Assembly: GCA_021851465.1 (NCBI GenBank)
Contig: JAJZDL010000075.1
Coordinates: 1-11,796, forward strand
Length of the DNA: 11,796 nt
Direction: 5' to 3'
DNA from: Acidobacteriota bacterium
GTDB lineage: Bacteria; Acidobacteriota; Terriglobia; Terriglobales; Acidobacteriaceae
Each line of letters opens with the position of its first letter. Within the stretch, counting starts at the first letter, position 1. Both the position numbers and the translations under genes were made by a program. This document shows, in pieces, positions 1-6,888 of the stretch. The notes under the pieces are model-generated. The model saw only the letters and a list, made by a program, of their open reading frames with translations. It did not search any database and was not told where the DNA came from.

Positions 1-188
1 CCTTCTCGGATGCAATTGCGGTTTACCTTCTCTCGCTTGCGGTGGACTTCGACTACTCGGAGCTGCGCGAGCGGGAGTATCCGCTTCTGGCTGCGCAGGC
101 CCTGGCCGAGCGCCTGCGCATGGTTGCGCGGCTCTTTCCGCAAAACGCGGGCTATGAGTTCTCGATTCGTTACCGGCGACGCGGGTGA
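1..188 (+). CDS. 3' end of an unrecognised gene (partial)
   Basis: The frame beginning at base 3 is open from the window edge to a TGA at 186-188 and gives 61 residues. The composition looks like a real protein: a helical stretch (DAIAVYLLSLAVDFDYSELRE), then a second helix rich in Ala/Leu/Arg, ending YEFSIRYRRRG. Third codon positions are mostly G or C, as in the neighbouring genes. The overlapping frame that starts with ATG at 10 is Arg/Ser-rich and looks like a shadow of this one. I do not recognise the family from so short a tail, and no function is offered. The gene runs toward the gspF-like gene, from which a repeat-bearing gap separates it. Confidence 0.6.
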   Translation, partial: FSDAIAVYLLSLAVDFDYSELREREYPLLAAQALAERLRMVARLFPQNAGYEFSIRYRRRG

Positions 189-426
189 GGCAGAGGGTGG
201 GGTTGCGGCGCGGACTGTTTGTTTCAGCCAGGCTTTGCGCCGACGGCTTTGTCGCTATGTAACGGGTGTCGACCGCCGCGCTGCCAGAAGATACTGGGAT
301 TCTTCGCTTCGCTCAGAATGACAATTTAGGCGGGAGCTTCTCTCAGGATGACCGGTCATCTCCGGCCTGCGGCAATTGTGAAGCCGCAATAGGGCGGAGC
401 GGCGATCGGCTCATTGCGCGGCGTTT
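189..426. other. intergenic gap between convergent genes, holds one interspersed repeat
   Basis: This 238-base gap separates the tail of the first gene from the tail of the gspF-like gene on the other strand. It contains one copy of the ATTCT...AGAAT repeat at about 296-324. I see no convincing coding frame, no classical terminator with a T-run, and no RNA gene. Confidence 0.6.
296..324. repeat. interspersed ATTCT...AGAAT repeat, copy A
   Basis: The unit reads GGGATTCTTCGCTTCGCTC followed by AGAATGACAA. The ATTCT and AGAAT arms are complementary and enclose a GC-rich centre that varies between copies. At least five more full or partial copies lie at 9462-9900. Such repeats are scattered through intergenic regions of many Acidobacteriota and are often mistranslated as short proteins. 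Confidence 0.75.
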
Positions 427-1632
427 CTATCCGCCGCCGCCGGAGCCAGCGCTCATGCTGAAGATGGGAAGGTAGAGGGCGATGAGGATGGTGACAACGA
501 CACATCCCATGACGATGAGGATGAGCGGCTCGATGAGGCTCATGACGGCGGTGAGGTTGGTCTGCACGTCCTCCTCGAAGAACTCGGCGACGGAGTTGAG
601 CATCTGAGGGAGCGCGCCGGTGGATTCGCCGACCTCAATCATTTCGACGGCGAGTTCAGGGAAGACCTTGGTTTCGGCGAAGCTGACGGAGAGGCCTTTG
701 CCCTCGCGGACGGTCTCCACGCTGCGGAAGACGGCCTTGCCGATCTGCTTGCTGTCGATGGAGCGGGCGGCGACCTCGAGGCTTGGCACCAGCGGGAGGC
801 CTCCGGTGAGCAAGGTGGAGAGAGTGCGCGCAAAGAGGCCGACCTGATACTTGAGCCAGACGGGGCCGACCAGCGGGAGGGCGATTCGCACGCGATCCAC
901 GAGGGTGGCGCCCGCGTCGGTCTTGATCCAGCGGGTGAAGAGAAAGATGAGCAGCGCCAGAGCGGCGGCGGCATAGACGCCGTAGTCCTGGGCGTTTTTG
1001 CCGAGGGCGAGCAGGAAGACGGTGAGTTCGGGGAGTTTGGTTCCGAGCTGCTCGTAGAGCTCGGCGAAGCGTGGGACGACGAAGGTGATAAGGAAGATGA
1101 AGAGGCCGATGACCATGACGACGAGCACGGCGGGATAGATGAGGCTGGCGACGAGTTTTTTGCGGAAGGTGAGGCTGACGCGCTGGAAGTCGAGGTATCG
1201 CTGAAGGACCTCTTCGAGGTTTCCCGAGCGCTCGCCGGCCAGCAGGGTGGTGGTATAGACGATGGGAAAGCCGCCCTGCGCGACGAAAGCCTCGGAGATG
1301 GACTCGCCGTTTTTGATGCGGGTGGCCACGTCTTCGAGTTGCGCGCGGAAGTGGAGGATCTTCTGTCGGCGGGCGAGGAGCTCGATGGCTCCGAGGATGG
1401 GGAGTCCTGCGCGGAAGAGGGTGAGGAACTGTTGGTTGAAGACGAGGAATGTCTCCAGCTTGACTTTTTTCGACTTGCCGGCGCGGGCGAGCATTCCTCG
1501 GGCCTTGATCGAGTAGATGTAGTATCCGGCCTGTGCGAAGCGGGCGCGCAGCTCCTCTTCGGTGGCCGCGGAGTGCGTCTGCTCCTGCACACGGCCCCGC
1601 TCATCCGCCAACCTGACTACAAACTCTGCCAT
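427..1632 (-). CDS. type II secretion system F family protein (GspF/PilC-like inner-membrane platform protein)
   Basis: The 401-residue product matches the family's usual length of about 400. The family forms the inner-membrane platform of type II secretion or type IV pilus machines, where it links the assembly ATPase to the pseudopilus or pilus. Two homologous T2SSF domains are visible, at about residues 62-185 and 265-390. Each carries the characteristic Gly-Glu motif (GERSGNLEEVL near 133, GESTGALPQML near 335). Hydrophobic segments lie at about 166-186, 216-232 and 370-391, giving the expected three-pass topology. The tail is a short SAGSGGGG stretch. I chose the ATG at 1632 (MAEFVVRLADERG) because family members begin there; the upstream TTG at 1683 adds 17 residues with no family resemblance. 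No other secretion or pilus gene is in the window, so GspF and PilC cannot be separated by context. Confidence 0.93.
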   Translation of the reverse strand: MAEFVVRLADERGRVQEQTHSAATEEELRARFAQAGYYIYSIKARGMLARAGKSKKVKLETFLVFNQQFLTLFRAGLPILGAIELLARRQKILHFRAQLEDVATRIKNGESISEAFVAQGGFPIVYTTTLLAGERSGNLEEVLQRYLDFQRVSLTFRKKLVASLIYPAVLVVMVIGLFIFLITFVVPRFAELYEQLGTKLPELTVFLLALGKNAQDYGVYAAAALALLIFLFTRWIKTDAGATLVDRVRIALPLVGPVWLKYQVGLFARTLSTLLTGGLPLVPSLEVAARSIDSKQIGKAVFRSVETVREGKGLSVSFAETKVFPELAVEMIEVGESTGALPQMLNSVAEFFEEDVQTNLTAVMSLIEPLILIVMGCVVVTILIALYLPIFSMSAGSGGGG

Positions 1633-1842
1633 AGGAAAGAACCACCATCGGCCAGGGAAGAGCGTCGCCGCGCTCGACCGCAAAGGCTCTGTCTATCTTA
1701 GACGTTTCTCGTGAAGATTCCTCTCATTCTTTGCCGCGAGGGTGTTCGGCTTCGCGCCGCGGCGTTCTGCGGGCCTCTGCTGCGCAGCGGCCTGCTAAAC
1801 TCACAGCATCGACCCGATGCAGGGGGGGAGACAGGGACAGGG
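1633..1842. promoter_or_regulatory. divergent intergenic region between gspF-like and FAD oxidoreductase genes
   Basis: These 210 bases lie between two divergently transcribed start codons and so should hold both promoters. I could not pick out convincing -35/-10 pairs for either direction. The first open codon on the plus strand is an ATG at 1711, but the 44 residues it would add show no resemblance to the downstream enzyme. Confidence 0.4.
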
Positions 1843-3624
1843 ATGGCGAAGGTTGCGGTGATTATCGGGGCGGGGCCTGCGGGATTGACGGCTGGGCTGG
1901 AGCTTCTGCGGCGGACGGAGATCGTTCCTGTGATTCTGGAGGCGAGCGGGGAGATTGGGGGCATCTCGCGGACGATCCGGTACAAGGGAAACCGGATGGA
2001 CATTGGGGGGCATCGGTTCTTCTCGAAGTCGGATCGCGTGATGGAATGGTGGATGGAGTTGATGCCGCCGGATCTGCCGTCGGCGAGCGAGCGCGCTGGC
2101 GAATCCGCTGCGGCTGGGCTCGGTGCGGTGAGCGAGCGTGCGGAGATCAGCTATCAGGGCAAGCGGCGGATAGTGACGGTTCCTGCGCACCTGCATGAGG
2201 AGCCTCCGCTACGCGGGCTTGGGCCGCTGCATCCTGCGGAGGGCGGAGAGACGGAGGCCGACGAGGCCGATCCGCTCTGCGCGGAGGAGGCTGCGGAAGA
2301 GGTGGCGGAGACGGTTCTGGTGGCGGAGCCGGAGAACCCGGATCTGGTGATGCTGATCCGGCCGCGGCGCAGCCGAATCTACTACCTGCGGAAGTTCTTC
2401 GACTACCCGATCACACTGACGGCGAACACGCTGAAGAACCTCGGAGTGGCGCGCATGGTGCGAGTGGGGACGAGCTATGCGGTGTCCAGGGTGTGGCAGA
2501 TCAAGCCGGAAAAGAGCCTGGAGGATTTTCTCATCAACCGCTTTGGGCGGGAGCTGTACCTGACGTTCTTCAAGAGCTATACGGAGAAGGTGTGGGGAAC
2601 ACCGTGCCGCGAAATCTCGGCGGAGTGGGGGGCGCAGCGGATCAAGGGGCTGAGCCTGACGACGGCGGTGAAGCACTTGGTGAAGAAGCTGTTTCGCGGG
2701 AAGAGCGTGGGCAACGACCTGGCGCAGAAGGGGATGGACACCTCGCTGATCGAGCGGTTCATGTACCCGAAGTTCGGGCCGGGACAGTTGTGGGAGCATG
2801 TGGCGGATCTGATCGCACAGAAGGGCGGCACGGTCGAGATGGGGTGGAAGGTTGACAGCCTGAACTTTGCCGAGGGCGGCGCACTGCGAGTGGAGTCGAT
2901 CGAGGCGGTGCGCGAGGACGGGGAGCGAAGGACGTTTGCGGGCGATTATTTTTTCTCGACCATGCCGATGCGCGAGCTGCTGCGCGCGATGAAGACGGCG
3001 ATCCCAGCGAATGTGCTGGAGGTGAGCGATGGGTTGCAGTACCGCGACTTCATCACCGTGGGGCTGCTGGTGGACCGGTTGAAGGTACGCGAGCCTGACG
3101 GCGGGTTGCTGAAGGACACATGGATATACATTCAGGAGCCGGATGTGCTGCTGGGACGGTTGCAGATCTTCAACAACTGGAGCCCCTACCTAGTGAGTGA
3201 TGCAAGCAAGGTGTGGATTGGGCTGGAGTATTTCTGTTATGAGACGGACGACCTGTGGAAGATGGCGGACGAGGACTTGAAGAGGTTTGCGATTGCGGAG
3301 GTGGCGAAGATCGGCATTCTGGAAGCGGCGGACGTGAGCGATGCGCATGTTGTGCGAGTGCCGAAGACCTACCCGGCGTACTTCGGGACGTACAACCGCT
3401 TCGATGAGCTGAAGGCGTTTACCGACCGGATCGAGAACCTGTTCTTAGTGGGACGCAACGGGATGCACAAGTACAACAACCAGGACCACAGCATGTTGAC
3501 GGCGATGCATGTGGTGGATGGACTGGTGTCCGGCAAGGTGGACAAGCGGGCGCTGTGGGAGATCAACACCGAGCAGGAGTACCACGAGGAGAAGGAGAAG
3601 TCTTTAAAGGCTGGCGAACGTTAA
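1843..3624 (+). CDS. FAD-dependent oxidoreductase, amine-oxidase/protoporphyrinogen-oxidase-like
   Basis: The 593-residue product starts directly with a dinucleotide-binding beta-alpha-beta fold: GAGPAG at residues 9-14, a ribose-binding Glu at about 33 (ILEAS), then GG-I-S-RT at 39-44. A GGHRFF block at about 55-60, the block SRIYYLRKFFDYPITLT near 177, the block TEKVWGTPCREI near 247 and a C-terminal FAD-contact motif LFLVGRNG at about 533-540 are typical of COG1232-type flavoproteins. That group includes protoporphyrinogen oxidase, UDP-galactopyranose-mutase-like and desaturase-like enzymes, often near polysaccharide or lipid genes. The substrate cannot be read from sequence. The ATG at 1843 follows an AGGGA with 5-base spacing and sits at the usual N-terminus. 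Residues about 75-165 form an acidic, low-complexity insert between the conserved blocks. The gene converges on the histidine kinase with only 9 bp between stop codons. Confidence 0.88.
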   Translation: MAKVAVIIGAGPAGLTAGLELLRRTEIVPVILEASGEIGGISRTIRYKGNRMDIGGHRFFSKSDRVMEWWMELMPPDLPSASERAGESAAAGLGAVSERAEISYQGKRRIVTVPAHLHEEPPLRGLGPLHPAEGGETEADEADPLCAEEAAEEVAETVLVAEPENPDLVMLIRPRRSRIYYLRKFFDYPITLTANTLKNLGVARMVRVGTSYAVSRVWQIKPEKSLEDFLINRFGRELYLTFFKSYTEKVWGTPCREISAEWGAQRIKGLSLTTAVKHLVKKLFRGKSVGNDLAQKGMDTSLIERFMYPKFGPGQLWEHVADLIAQKGGTVEMGWKVDSLNFAEGGALRVESIEAVREDGERRTFAGDYFFSTMPMRELLRAMKTAIPANVLEVSDGLQYRDFITVGLLVDRLKVREPDGGLLKDTWIYIQEPDVLLGRLQIFNNWSPYLVSDASKVWIGLEYFCYETDDLWKMADEDLKRFAIAEVAKIGILEAADVSDAHVVRVPKTYPAYFGTYNRFDELKAFTDRIENLFLVGRNGMHKYNNQDHSMLTAMHVVDGLVSGKVDKRALWEINTEQEYHEEKEKSLKAGER

Positions 3625-3633
3625 GACGAAAAA

Positions 3634-6144
3634 TCAGAGGAGGTTACTGGCGGGGCGGGTGGGGAGGGTGAAGTGGAAGGTGGAACTTTTGCCGAGGGAG
3701 CTGGTGGCCCAGATGCGGCCCCCGTGCTGGTGGACGATGGAGCGGCAGATGGCGAGGCCGAGGCCGGTTCCTCCCATGGTTCGGGAGTCTGAGGCGTCGA
3801 CCTGGTGGAACCGCTCGAAGATGCTTTCAATCTTGTCTTCGGGGATGCCGCGGCCCTGGTCGCAGACTTGGATCACTGCCTCTTTGGCGTCAATGCGGCG
3901 CGAGCGAAGGTGAATTTCAGTGCCGGGCGGGGAGAACTTGATGGCGTTGGAGACGAGGTTGGCGAGGGTCTGAAGGATGCGGTCTGGGTCTGCCCAGACG
4001 TTGACGCCGTGGGAGTTGAATGTGATGCGAATTTGAACCTTGGCGGCTTCGGCCTGCTGTAGGATGGTGGCGCGCCGAAAGAGGTCGTCGGCGGAGCAGA
4101 GGGTGCAGTGCAGCTCAGCCTTGCCGGAGCCGATGCGTTCGAGTTCGAGGATGTCGTTGACGAGGCGGACGAGGCGGTCTGTGTTGCCGGCGGCGATCTC
4201 GAGCATCTGTTGCAGCTTTTGGGGGCGCGTGTCGAGCGAGCCGCCAGTGATGAGTCCGAGGGCTGCACGCAGTGAGGTGAGTGGGGTCCGCAGCTCGTGG
4301 GAGACGGTGGAGATGAACTCATCCTTCATGCGGTCGAGGGCACTGCGCTCGGTGGTATCGGTGAAGGCGACGACCACGCCTACGGCCGTTCCGGCGGGCC
4401 TGTCGTCGGAACCTGGGGGGTGGGGATCTGGCGCGGCGTCGAAGTCTATTCCGCTCTGGATTTTGGGGCCGATGATGGGCCGGTGTTCGGAGGGGACCTC
4501 GATGAGGGGACAGGCGACGTACTCGACGGGGAAGTTGGAGCCGTCCTTGCGCCAGAAGACCTCGTTGGAGATGCGTACGGTGTTGCGGTCGCGGAGGGTG
4601 TTCTGGATGGGGCTGTCGGCGGGGGAGTATGGGGTTCCATCGGCTCGGGAGTGGTGGATGAGCGTGTGCATGTTGCGCCCGAGGATCTCGTGGGGCTTGA
4701 ATCCGAGCATCTGCGAGGCGGCGGGGTTGACGACGGTGCAGATGCCGTCGAGGTCGATGCCGAAGATTCCGTCGCCGACGGACTCGAGGACGGAGTTGGA
4801 CTGGCGCATGAGCGCGCGCAACCTCTCTTCGGCGCGGACCTGCTCCGTGATGTCGATGCCGAAGCCGAGGACGTAGGGGGCTTTGGCGAGGGTTTCGATG
4901 AGCTTGTTTCGGTATGCGATGACACGGGTCTCGCCGTTGGCGTGTTCAAGGTAGAGCAGCCCCTGTGCCTCGCGTTTTTGCAGGATGAAGCGGAGGTACT
5001 TGTCGAAGTTGGCACGGTGTTGCGGGGGCATGAACCGGTCCAGGCGTTGGCCTGCGACCTCTTCTCGCGTGCGGCCGAGGCTCTGCGCGCCGTGGGTATT
5101 GACGGAGAGCAGGACGCCATTGAGGTCGTGGGTGCAGACCATGCCGAGAGAGCTCTCGACGAGCTGGCGGTATCGGGCTTCGCTCTCGCGGAGCGTGTCT
5201 TCGGCCCCGCGCTGGAGGGTGACGTCGATGCCGGTGGCGATGATGAAGTTGACCCTGCCCCGGTCGTCGAAGAGCGGCGATGCGGACCATGCGATGCGGC
5301 GGAGGCTGCCGTCGCGATGCAGCCACTGGTTCTCGAATGCGGCGGGCGCTTCGCCGACGCAGAGGCGCGCGAAGTCCTGCATGGCGGCGGGGACGTCGGA
5401 GTGGGGGATGAGTTTGTCCCAGAGTGTAAGCCCGACAAGGGTGGGGAAGTCGTAACCGGAGGCGGCTTCGCAGGCACGGTTGAAGCGGACGATGCGTCCG
5501 GCGGTATCGAAGACGATGACCAGTGCGTCGATGGTGTCGAGGACTGTGGAGACGAAGTTGCGCTCGACGGTGAGGGCGGATTCGACGCGCTGGCGGGCGC
5601 GTGCGGCGCGCTGCATCTGGCGCAGGGCGCGGTCGAGCTCGATGGTTGTCATGGCCTGGCGTCCGAGGACGGCGAGGGCCTGCAATTGGAGGGGCGTGAG
5701 CCTTCGCGCGGGGATGTCGAGGACAAAGAGCGCACCGATACGCAGCCCGGAGGGTGCAAGGAGCGGGGCCGCGGCAAAGAAGCGGAAGGCGCGGCCTGAG
5801 AGGAGGATCTCGCCTGGGGGGAAGGCGGCGTGGAGGCTGGTGTCGGGGAGTTCGTAGACGCATTGGCTGCGGAGGGCGGGGATGGCGGGAAGGCTGCCGA
5901 GAGGCAGATCGGATTCGCGGATTGCGTAGCGGGCATGGAGGCAGATGCGGTCAGCGGCGGACAGGAAGATGCCGGCGACGGGAGCGTTGCAGAGCTTTGC
6001 GGCCAGCTCGGCGAGGTCGTCGAGTGCAGGGTTGGGAGCCGCGCGGAGGATCTCGTAACCGTCGAGGGCCTCGTTGCGCGGAGCATTTGTTGGCGGAGGT
6101 TCGTTGTTGGCCGCAGCTTCGCTATTTGTCAAAGTGGCATTCAT
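3634..6144 (-). CDS. GAF-PAS-PAS-PAS sensor histidine kinase, cytoplasmic
   Basis: The 836-residue product has an N-terminal GAF-like domain (about 38-168) and three PAS/PAC domains (about 199-308, 323-435 and 450-598). A HisKA dimerisation/phosphoacceptor domain follows with SHELRTP (His616). The HATPase_c domain has an N box around Asn733 (NLVSNAIKFS), a G1 box DQGRGIP (from Asp762) and a G2 box GGTGLGLAI (791-799). No transmembrane segment or signal peptide is visible, so it should sense an intracellular signal, perhaps a ligand or redox state through GAF/PAS. No receiver domain is attached and no response regulator lies beside it, so it is an orphan kinase here. I chose the ATG at 6144 because GAGGGG lies five bases upstream; the open frame extends to 6285, but that stretch is Cys-rich and unlike a domain. 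The third PAS is interrupted near its end by a Pro/Asp-rich insert of about 35 residues. Confidence 0.93.
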   Translation of the reverse strand: MNATLTNSEAAANNEPPPTNAPRNEALDGYEILRAAPNPALDDLAELAAKLCNAPVAGIFLSAADRICLHARYAIRESDLPLGSLPAIPALRSQCVYELPDTSLHAAFPPGEILLSGRAFRFFAAAPLLAPSGLRIGALFVLDIPARRLTPLQLQALAVLGRQAMTTIELDRALRQMQRAARARQRVESALTVERNFVSTVLDTIDALVIVFDTAGRIVRFNRACEAASGYDFPTLVGLTLWDKLIPHSDVPAAMQDFARLCVGEAPAAFENQWLHRDGSLRRIAWSASPLFDDRGRVNFIIATGIDVTLQRGAEDTLRESEARYRQLVESSLGMVCTHDLNGVLLSVNTHGAQSLGRTREEVAGQRLDRFMPPQHRANFDKYLRFILQKREAQGLLYLEHANGETRVIAYRNKLIETLAKAPYVLGFGIDITEQVRAEERLRALMRQSNSVLESVGDGIFGIDLDGICTVVNPAASQMLGFKPHEILGRNMHTLIHHSRADGTPYSPADSPIQNTLRDRNTVRISNEVFWRKDGSNFPVEYVACPLIEVPSEHRPIIGPKIQSGIDFDAAPDPHPPGSDDRPAGTAVGVVVAFTDTTERSALDRMKDEFISTVSHELRTPLTSLRAALGLITGGSLDTRPQKLQQMLEIAAGNTDRLVRLVNDILELERIGSGKAELHCTLCSADDLFRRATILQQAEAAKVQIRITFNSHGVNVWADPDRILQTLANLVSNAIKFSPPGTEIHLRSRRIDAKEAVIQVCDQGRGIPEDKIESIFERFHQVDASDSRTMGGTGLGLAICRSIVHQHGGRIWATSSLGKSSTFHFTLPTRPASNLL

Positions 6145-6451
6145 CTTACCCCTCGATGGTAGGGGATGAACGGGCATGCAGCACTGGCACTTTTGGGGAA
6201 GCGGGTGCGACTTACGGTCGAGAAGAGGCGTAGAGCATCTCTCGCAGTTGCATCGATCGTTTATGCCGTGGACGCACCATGCCATTGCGTTCTCGGCAGT
6301 TATGGGCGGCAGGTATTCGAGGCCCTGCGTTCTCTACTGAACCATGGCTGCTTCGCGCGGGTGAGCAGCCGCTACAAAACCGCTACAGGCGGCAAGTAAT
6401 GAAGGGCCAACCGAATGGGCTGATCCTTAGATAAATCCTTTGTTGTCTATT
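6145..6451. other. intergenic region upstream of the histidine kinase
   Basis: About 307 bases separate the kinase start from the 3' end of the tRNA. The kinase promoter should be here, but I see no clear -35/-10 pair. A 5-bp hairpin (CCCCT/AGGGG, 6149-6165) overlaps the kinase ribosome-binding site. A plus-strand frame at 6166-6399 has no ribosome-binding site and an implausible composition, so I do not call it. No T-rich terminator is evident after the tRNA. Confidence 0.5.
6149..6165 (-). promoter_or_regulatory. small hairpin overlapping the kinase ribosome-binding site
   Basis: On the minus strand the leader reads CCCCT-ACCATCG-AGGGG-TAAG-ATG. The AGGGG that serves as Shine-Dalgarno core is the 3' arm of a 5-bp, GC-rich hairpin with a 7-base loop. 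It could damp translation initiation of the kinase. The pairing is seen in sequence; the effect is inference. Confidence 0.35.
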
Positions 6452-6536
6452 TGGTGCGGAGGAGGGGACTTGAACCCCTATGCCTTGCGGCGCTAGCACC
6501 TCAAGCTAGTGCGTCTGCCAATTTCGCCACCTCCGC
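6452..6536 (-). tRNA. tRNA-Leu (anticodon GAG)
   Basis: The minus strand folds into a complete class II tRNA. A perfect 7-bp acceptor stem (GCGGAGG/CCTCCGC) is followed by discriminator A and an encoded CCA (6454-6452). The anticodon stem CTAGC/GCTAG encloses loop TTGAGGT, giving anticodon GAG (Leu, CUC/CUU). A long variable arm (GCC-GCAA-GGC) and the T arm AGGGG-TTCAAGT-CCCCT are present. The length is 85 nt with CCA. No duplicated 3' end is visible nearby, so there is no sign that this tRNA served as an integration site for the element next to it. Confidence 0.97.
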
Positions 6537-6590
6537 ATGGAGCCTGCGCACACTTTGAACGTGGCAGGAGCGACGTCATTCCCGAGAGCC

Positions 6591-6618
6591 AGTATAGCAT
6601 TCCGAAGGACTGTGCCGA
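6591..6618 (-). promoter_or_regulatory. probable tRNA-Leu promoter (extended -10)
   Basis: On the minus strand TGCTATACT (extended -10, hexamer TATACT at 6596-6591) lies about 55 bases upstream of the tRNA 5' end. A weak -35 match TCGGCA (6618-6613) sits 16 bases further upstream. The extended TGn motif would compensate for the poor -35. The expected start near 6584 leaves a leader of roughly 48 nt for 5' processing. Confidence 0.5.
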
Positions 6619-6815
6619 GGGTGGGTTGTGTCGCGCCCAGGGCAATCGCATGAGTCGATCGATCCAGCATCGGAGCTGCATTCATTTGAGCTGCATCCTT
6701 CGATCTTGCGATCTCGATAGGTTGCCGGGCGGAATAATATATATTAAATAGTCTATATTACCCCCCCCCCCCACTTTTCGTTCGGGGAGGTAAAAAGCGT
6801 GTTTTCATGGGCGTA

Positions 6816-6823
6816 GAGGCAAA
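6816..6823. repeat. target site duplication, left copy (GAGGCAAA)
   Basis: These eight bases immediately outside the left inverted repeat are identical to 9263-9270 outside the right one. The length matches the duplication usual for the IS1595 family. Confidence 0.95.
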
Positions 6824-6848
6824 GGCAATAAATACCTTGACTAACCCA
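6824..6848 (+). repeat. left terminal inverted repeat (25 bp)
   Basis: It begins GGCAATAAATACCTTGACTA and continues AACCCA-like to 6848. The right repeat is its exact reverse complement over all 25 positions; the match ends at 6849. It contains the -35 hexamer of the presumed transposase promoter. Confidence 0.96.
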
Positions 6849-6879
6849 AAGGCATCGGCTATTCTTTGGTTAGTCAAGG
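6835..6879 (+). promoter_or_regulatory. subterminal inverted repeat able to hide the transposase ribosome-binding site
   Basis: CCTTGACTAACCCAAA (6835-6850) pairs with TTTGGTTAGTCAAGG (6865-6879): 15 base pairs with one bulged C and a 14-base loop. The 3' arm ends in AAGG, part of the AAGGTGA that precedes the ATG at 6889. A transcript entering from outside would contain both arms. One starting near 6872 would lack the 5' arm. The 3' arm may also be a second transposase-binding site, since it repeats the core of the terminal repeat. Confidence 0.7.
6837..6865 (+). promoter_or_regulatory. transposase promoter, -35 inside the inverted repeat
   Basis: TTGACT (6837-6842) and TATTCT (6860-6865) are separated by exactly 17 bases and match the sigma-70 consensus at 5/6 and 4/6 positions. 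The expected start near 6872 gives a leader of only about 17 nt before the ATG at 6889. It would include the AAGGTGA ribosome-binding site. Confidence 0.65.
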
Positions 6880-6888
6880 TGAACGAAC

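Larger units (their letters stand above)
6537..6823. other. intergenic region between tRNA-Leu and the transposon, with AT island and C12 tract
   Basis: This stretch holds the tRNA promoter, then an AT-rich island at about 6733-6760 with a perfect 12-bp palindrome TAATATATATTA (6735-6746), and a run of 12 cytosines (6761-6772). No gene is supported. The transposon inserted 51 bp after the C tract. Confidence 0.6.

Noticed and set aside
639..1604. 321-codon minus-strand frame overlapping gspF
   Set aside because: It is Ser/Pro/Arg-rich low-complexity translation in a shifted frame of the GspF-like gene.
1711..1842. N-terminal extension of the FAD oxidoreductase from the ATG at 1711
   Set aside because: The added 44 residues have no family resemblance. 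The FAD-binding fold begins directly at 1843, where a suitable ribosome-binding site is found.
4297..5799. 500-codon open frame on the plus strand antisense to the histidine kinase
   Set aside because: It mirrors the kinase in a GC-rich gene. Its product is a Gly/Asp/Glu/Val-rich string without domains, while the opposite strand encodes a clear multi-domain kinase.
4446..5863. Long minus-strand frames inside the histidine kinase gene
   Set aside because: They are shifted frames of the kinase with Pro/Arg/Ser-rich or His-rich composition and no recognisable domain.
6166..6399. 77-codon plus-strand frame upstream of the kinase
   Set aside because: No ribosome-binding site, mixed composition, partial overlap with the kinase leader and no recognisable motif.
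6452..6536. tRNA-Leu as integration site of the neighbouring mobile element
   Set aside because: The element has its own inverted repeats and an 8-bp duplication 280 bp away. No copy of the tRNA 3' end flanks it and no integrase is present.
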